Of a stretch of DNA of 64,000 bases, positions 58,301 through 64,000 are shown one piece after another (within the stretch, counting starts at the first letter, position 1; each line of letters starts with the position of its first letter). The stretch is from Filosporella fistucella (Eukaryota > Ascomycota > Leotiomycetes > Helotiales): assembly GCA_030077755.1 (NCBI GenBank), contig JAQJZZ010000011.1:2728001-2792000 (forward strand), given 5' to 3'. The notes beneath the pieces are model-generated. The model saw nothing but the letters and a program-made list of their open reading frames with translations, had not been told where the DNA came from and did no database searches. The position numbers were made by a program, and so were the translations under genes.

Positions 58301-61300
58301 TGCTGTTCTCTACCAATATCAGCTCTATAAAGCGAAGAATGTATGTCTCCACTTTCTCTGATCCAATCTTGCCATGCCCATCCCACTGACAAATAGCCAG
58401 ATATATCTTGGACATCTCCAAACTGAAGCTCCGTACTTTCAGCCTGTCCCTGTTGCACCGGCTCCCTTCAACTCCAGTATCGGGACATTTCCAGGCGACC
58501 CCACGTTCTCCGATTGCAAAACAGATAGCTGCAGAGTTGCATGGGGAGTTCGAATCGTTGATTCTTCGGATGTCCACATTCACAGCGCTGGCTTGTACTC
58601 TTGGTTCAACAACTATGAAAAGAAGCAAGCATGTGTCAAGAATGAGAATTGCCAGGAAAAGATTTTACAGGTGAAGGGATCGCAGAATGTTGCTGTGTAT
58701 AATCTGTTCACCAAAGCCGTGCTTGAAATTGCTTCGGGGGGGAAAGGGTATGACTATCCTCACCAGCAGAGACGTCGCTAACCCTATCTCGCAGTAACTC
58801 CATATCTCGCAATGATTCTCAAAGGTAACTTATTCTTATATTTTCATCCCTAGTCATTGGTCAACTCCTTGTACTAAAATAAATAGTGGATATACTACAG
58901 AGGTAAGTGTATGGTTCCCGCTCGACCAAGACGGTAGTGATGCCGAGGTCGTATATGTCGGAACTGAGATCTATGGACCAACTCACACCTTTGGAGCTAC
59001 TGCACCATTCATTGCCGTTTTTCCTCCTAGTTCCATCCCAACAACAGGTATTACAGTCGGGAACTACACAACCTCGTTCGAGGTAGGCCATACGACACGA
59101 GTTGTAAGCCAAGGTACTACTCAAACAGTCTTCATAGTCACAACTACCACAGTTGTCATCACAATCGGTATTATAAGTACTGATACATTGTCGATGTCGA
59201 ATATCAACGTAACGAATGGTCAAGGGAGTGGCATCATTACCCTGTCTCCTTATATTCCACTTGGGACTTTCCAAGTTCCACTCACTAATGCAGATGGTGC
59301 GGTCACAACACGAACCGTAAATGTGCCAGATTGGCCATCCATCTTGAAAGGGCCGCCTGAAGGGTGGACTCCCGTTTCATCGGCCTCCTGGGGGCAGATT
59401 ACAGGTGCACCAACTTCAAGAATCAGCACAGGCAAGACTCCCATTTCAGAATTCACGGGCCAGGAATTGTCATCTATTTGGAACTTCGATGGTGATGTCA
59501 GGAAGAAGTCTCCAATCATTCATGTCTGTCCTCCAAATTCTCTCTACATTGATGCATGGGAGGTCGATATTGTTCTTCCCGATTGTTACGGCACCACAAC
59601 TCTCGATTGGTATTGCCTTCCAACACGGACAATTTCACTCGATGCACCTACGTCTGTTTCATTCTCACTTGGATGTGCACTCTGGACTGGTACAAGTACG
59701 AAACTTGATTACCCGACTCTTACAGAATGGCCTAAAGCAACACTTATCCCAGTTGCTGGGGATGTGAGTGATGATGACACGAAGTCGAAGAAAAAGAGTA
59801 AATGCAGGGCATGGTTCTTCTTCGTAAGTTGCGGTTCGTTTGTCGGGATCATTTACTAACGAAGAGCAGATATGTATCGGCTGGATTGACCTGGAAATCA
59901 AAGGATGGGATTGGGGAGAATTTCCTATCGGTGTCATCCTGCCTCCGTGAGTCTGCCACAACGGACGACATCTTGAATACTGACTTTAAACCAGGGGTCC
60001 TCCTCCAACTATCAAGTGGCCGCCTGGGATTACCATTAAAGGAGATTTACCTGGACCGTGGCCCCGTATCACGTGAGTACTATCTTGAAGCATTCTTCCC
60101 TCTTGCTCACATCTGCGTAGTATAGGAATAGACGGTGGAATTACCTATCCACAAGATCAGCCCACTGAATGCAAGACTCAAACGGCATCAGCTTGCAGGA
60201 CCACAACAACTCTTGAAATGTCGGTTAATGGCGGGTCTACCAAAACCACAGCGACGAAAACGATAGAAACTTGTGCTACCATCCTGGGTTGCAACGTGAA
60301 GGACGACGGTACCCAAGCTACGACTACTGACGCGTGTACAGTCTCGACAGTGACAATCTTAAATCGAGATGTTCCAACCCCTATTGCATCCGTGGTAGCA
60401 CGGCAAGCTGGAAAGAAAAAGTGTCCAACCGTCAAGGTCGAAGACGCAGTCATATATCCAGTTAATCCTAAGGATACTGGTAAGCTGATATCTTGGCTCA
60501 AGAAAACACCTAGTACCGGGACAAAATACTGGGACCGGACGGGAACCAAACAGGTGGTCGCAAATAAGCTTGGTGGATCGGGATTTACTGCATTCTTTTA
60601 TGTGGAGAAGATGTCGTCCACGGATGTCGAGATCCTAATGAAGGAGGGTGGCGAGTGGTTTGGAAAAGTTTGTTCCCATATTGCTAGTTCGTTATGACCT
60701 TGCTGAAAGCTAACACCATTCTAGACTGTCGATTTTGCATACCAATTCCAAACTTGGAAAAGAAGACACATGGACGGCTCTGATTCTGCTAGCGGCTCAT
60801 CTAAACGTTCAAACAACGACTTCAACATGACTGGCACGATCGATCCCCGGAGCGGTGTTCAGAAACGCGACGCTAAGCCAACGTCCCAGGATCCTGCCGA
60901 CTGGGAACTTTCGCAAATCTCGACTCCTCAAGGTACTTCGTACGATTGGGCTCGGAGCCCGGGAATATATAACTATGATAGCTCGGCTGGTTCGGGGCAG
61001 GTAGTTTATGCCATCGAGGACGCTTTCTGGGATAAACATCCAGTAATTAAACCCATACCAAGTTGAGCTTAGCTAATGCAGAACAGGAATTTGATGGAAA
61101 GATCGCAGCTGGACTTTTGGAAAGTAATACTCGAGGCAGGCAGCTTAACATCAACAAAAATGCGCAACTTGGGACATCCCATGGGAATACAGTGCTATCT
61201 AAAGTTGGCGGCGCCAGACTTGGTATTGCCAAAAAAGCGAAAATGGTCATCATGCTCAACACGGCTTTATCCTATGTCGAAGATAATGGAAAGGTTGATA

Positions 61301-63209
61301 TCTACAGCAAGTGCACGGAAAATGTTCTGGCTAGTTTGCTGTTCGCGCTGGATCATATCAAGGGTAACAATGAAGGGGGAGTCAATAATGAAGGCAAATC
61401 TGTGATCAACTTCTCGGCTTCGGTCGATGGGGACACGGTACCACCAGCATTCTTGAAAATGATGCGTAAGTAATTGGTTAATTCGTTGCCGATATTGTTA
61501 GCTAATATGACACCCAGTCAAGATTTTCAAAGCTTTGGACGAAATGAATGTGGTTATTGTTGCCTCTGCCCATAACGAATACAGTAAAATCGATTATTCC
61601 GACTTCGTAAATGGTAAGCCCACGAGGGCGAAAAAGGTCCCTGACAAGAAGGACAGCGTAGATGGCACTTACCCTGCAGTAGTAAGTAGAAATCAACTCT
61701 CACTTCGTTGTTTCTCTCCTTTTTGCAACATTAACTCTTTGTCGTATCCACCTGCTGACTAAAGACTTGTCGTAGTGGGCGAATCCTCGGGGTGGGAACT
61801 ACCAACTTCCAAATCTGATATTAGTTGGAAGCACAGATATAAACACCAGAATCGCCCAGTATACACCATACCAACCTTGGATGGTGTTTGCACCTGGCGC
61901 ATGGTGTAATGCCGCTAATCAGATAACTGGATTTGGGAAGGGTGACGGTAATTCATTCGGTAAGTAGAACCTGCCTACTATATGATTGAAGGAGGTGGCA
62001 ATGCTGACGAAAATAGCTACTCCTTTGGTAGCAGGCTTGGTAGCTTACTACCGTGGTTTACCTTCCAGATGGGCTACAGACTTCCAAAGTCCGCGCAATG
62101 TGAAAGCGTTCGTGATGGCCATGCAACGCAAACTTGATTTCGACGTTCAGATTGAACCAGGCGAGAAAGATCCTAGCTACAGGGACCGCGTTGCATTTAT
62201 TTGGAATGGCATGGTTGGGAAAAAGAACTGCCTTCTAGAGTCCAAGTGGGCAACAACTTCAGGATCTTCAGGGTTTGGAGTGGGGTATGAGAAAGATGAA
62301 AATTTGTGCCCGAAGTTCAATACAGACCTCAGCAAACTTCCTACGGAACCGCAGGGGGGATCTGAAGGTTCTTGTATCAAAGGAAGACAGCTTAACGGAC
62401 AAGCATGCGACAGTGGTCTCACTGTCACATATACGCCAGGTCCAGCATCCCCGACTTGTTTGGCGAATGGTTGTGGTACATTATGCACAGGTTTCTGGTG
62501 TCAAGCAAATCCGACTGGATACCCTCCAGACTTCCAAGATCCGGCCGATCCTAGCTATGGCAACTCTCTCACTCGTACAGCTACTAAAAATCCCAACCCG
62601 GCGACCACGAATAATAGTGCAGCTCCCACTCCAACATGTGATGATGCTTGCAAGATGGATCGGGGATATCCCTGTACAGAACTACAAGCTGGGTTTGACA
62701 GGAACTCACCAAATTGTTGCGGCAGTGGGACATGTGGAACATGCGCTACCCGGAACAATGCCCCTCTCTGCTGTGCAACACATTCATGCGGCTGGGCGGG
62801 CGAGGTTTTTAACGACCACCCAGTCTCCAGTACCTGTCAACTCTCTGGCTTCTTAGCTACAAATGTCAACTGCGCCTTACCATTCTTCATCGCATGTGAC
62901 TCAGGTAACGGCCGCGGCTTCTACTTCGAAGTTGACGGAAAGAAGGGCGGTTGGACATGTAAAAACTGCAATCCTATTGGTACCACCGGCTTTTCGAATA
63001 CTGATATCGGAATGCACGAACAGGTTACCCTTTCTTGGGATGGAAAGACCGATTGTCATTGCACGGTAGACGGGGAAAAGGTCGCTGGAACGGTCACGGA
63101 GCATTATTCGGAGGATTTCTTTGGATTTCACTCGGACGATACGGTGATTTGTGCCTGTAAGTTTCATTGCACTAAATGGGGGGTCTTTAAAGCTCCTGGA
63201 AAGAGTTGA
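55373..63209 (+). CDS. Secreted fusion of GH55 beta-1,3-glucanase and subtilisin-like S8 protease
   Basis: 26 exons stay in phase for 2,147 codons. Boundaries: 55373-55498, 55552-55612, 55661-55845, 55906-56085, 56150-56184, 56233-56343, 56402-56646, 56717-56721, 56778-56811, 56867-56958, 57031-57259, 57306-57670, 57725-57902, 57949-58123, 58175-58340, 58401-58747, 58795-58824, 58887-59823, 59870-59946, 59995-60072, 60121-60667, 60725-61042, 61087-61465, 61518-61681, 61776-61959, 62017-63209. A signal peptide (MRIFQLSLPAIFSCHAVQA) leads to a GH55 double beta-helix (about 110-845): DFGAKGDGNHDDTEAINAAI, AIVYFPPGTYKI, and the second-half start FLVATTDGGLKNDGTGDQTK. A Ser/Thr/Pro-rich linker follows (about 860-1400). 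The S8 domain has Asp1500 (VVYAIEDAFW), His1539 (LGTSHGNTVL), Asn1653 (VIVASAHNEY) and Ser1748 (GNSFATPLVAG). A Cys-rich tail of about 400 aa ends it. Known: GH55 cuts beta-1,3-glucan from the end. Inferred: one secreted polypeptide attacks glucan and protein of walls. Confidence 0.82.
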
Positions 63210-63450
63210 TAGCTTTCGTCTTGCTATTATGATTTCGAAATCCTGTGTCGGGTATAAAGAGATAAATTAGTTAGTGAATATTTATTCAACTTGTGTTTCC
63301 AGGAACTCTAGGTGTCGCAGATCGTGATGGCACATTTAAAAGCAGCAAATTTCCCTCTCTGTCTTTACACCGTTTAATAGGGAACCTTAGGACTATATTT
63401 GGGCAATCTATATAGATTCTCTATACACATTCCAGGTTATTTCACTCCAC

Positions 63451-64000
63451 CTATGGCTTTAGGCTAATACATCCCGCTGAACTGCTATCTTCCTCAAAAA
63501 TACCTCCAAAGATGACACCTTCACTGATCCCACTTGGCTGCTTTCCACTTTTCGTGATATCAGAACCGGGATTGACTGGTTTCTTCAAGATGCCGTAGTG
63601 GTATTGTCCTTGTCCGCTGACGCTGTTGGTCACTGCCTTGCTGACGGAAGCTAGAGGATTCGTTCCGTTTGAGTAGTAGACTTGAGTAGTTCTATTACGA
63701 CGTCAGTGCCTCGACCTTTTACTTATGAAAACCGCCCCCTGCTCCAGGAGATGGAGTTATAGTGGAATAGATATAGTAGCAACATACCCTTTATTAAAAT
63801 CAACAGTAATCCCAAAATTATGCCACGTTCCCGCCGTAAACCTCGTACTAAAAATTGTATTCACAGGTTTCGTATTCACGTTTCCCTGGAGGAACAACGT
63901 ATCTGGATTTGCTCCCCCGGGGTTCCCACCGATTATACTTCCGTATTTCAAAGCGATTTGGTTTGTGGAATAATCATTTGATTCGAGGAAAAAGAGTTGG
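63451..64000 (-). CDS. GH131 beta-glucanase, C-terminal part (5' end outside window)
   Basis: GH131 enzymes are secreted bifunctional exo-beta-1,3/1,6 and endo-beta-1,4 glucanases of fungi. Two exons are visible: >64000-63788 and 63691-63451, joined in phase across a GT-AG intron. Motifs are TRFTAGTWHNFGITVDFNKG, TTQVYYSNGTNPLAS, GQGQYHYGILKKPVNP, and the ending GISEGVIFGGIFEEDSSSAG followed by CISLKP. These fit the end of the GH131 catalytic domain, with no cellulose-binding module after it. It converges on the GH55-S8 gene with about 240 bp between stops. The catalytic N-terminal half is not visible. Confidence 0.82.

Noticed and set aside
58740..58890. Splitting the GH55-S8 gene into two genes
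   Set aside because: The sequence between the domains is an in-phase chain of exons (58401-58747, 58795-58824, 58887-59823) with good splice sites, and no ATG with a signal peptide precedes the protease part.
63150..63209. A last intron (gtaagt...tttaaag) at the end of the GH55-S8 gene
   Set aside because: It would be only 36 bp; read-through ends at the same stop codon, so the C terminus hardly changes. Not excluded.

Overview
The window is nuclear DNA of a filamentous ascomycete (Pezizomycotina). The signs are many short GT-AG introns (mostly 45-70 bp) with CTAAY-type branch sites, fungal Zn2Cys6 regulators, a fungal phytochrome, a tRNA-Pro with an intron, OLE1 with a fused cytochrome b5 domain, and AT-rich repeat relics of the kind left by repeat-induced point mutation. 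A leotiomycete is my guess from gene content, but nothing here proves it. All exon joins were made by hand from splice motifs, reading-frame phase and remembered family motifs; no search was run.

Layout. 1-9.7 kb is housekeeping: the 5' part of HBS1 (ribosome rescue), VPS27 (ESCRT-0) and a rhodanese-USP deubiquitinase of the Doa4/Ubp4 type. 10-19 kb holds an ACS-family MFS permease, a TDT-family (malate/sulfite-type) transporter and a Zn2Cys6 factor. 19-27 kb holds an intron-bearing tRNA-Pro(UGG) and secreted proteins (a Kre9-like GPI protein, a tyrosinase, a DUF8021 protein), plus a stand-alone Ulp1-like protease domain. 28-38 kb holds a Pof1-like nucleotidyltransferase, a PuuE-like deacetylase, a phytochrome and an unassigned 263-aa protein.

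38-50 kb looks like a carbohydrate-use cluster in partial decay. It has DUF2264 (one in-frame stop), an MFS permease pseudogene (two in-frame stops and no recognisable N terminus), an intact Zn2Cys6 factor, a GH88-like unsaturated glucuronyl hydrolase and a secreted GH5 enzyme. Next to it lie degenerate tandem repeats and an AT-rich relic. 50-64 kb holds OLE1 desaturase, a fold-back repeat, a small secreted protein, a very large secreted protein joining a GH55 beta-1,3-glucanase to a subtilisin-like (S8) protease, and the end of a GH131 glucanase gene.

The two strongest observations are the GH55-S8 fusion (26 exons that stay in phase over about 2,146 codons, with a candidate Asp/His/Asn/Ser subtilisin set and a 5-nt microexon) and the phytochrome. 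The phytochrome keeps its bilin-binding region and a complete receiver domain, but has lost the whole histidine-containing dimerisation segment and the G2 box, so it should not work as an ordinary hybrid histidine kinase.
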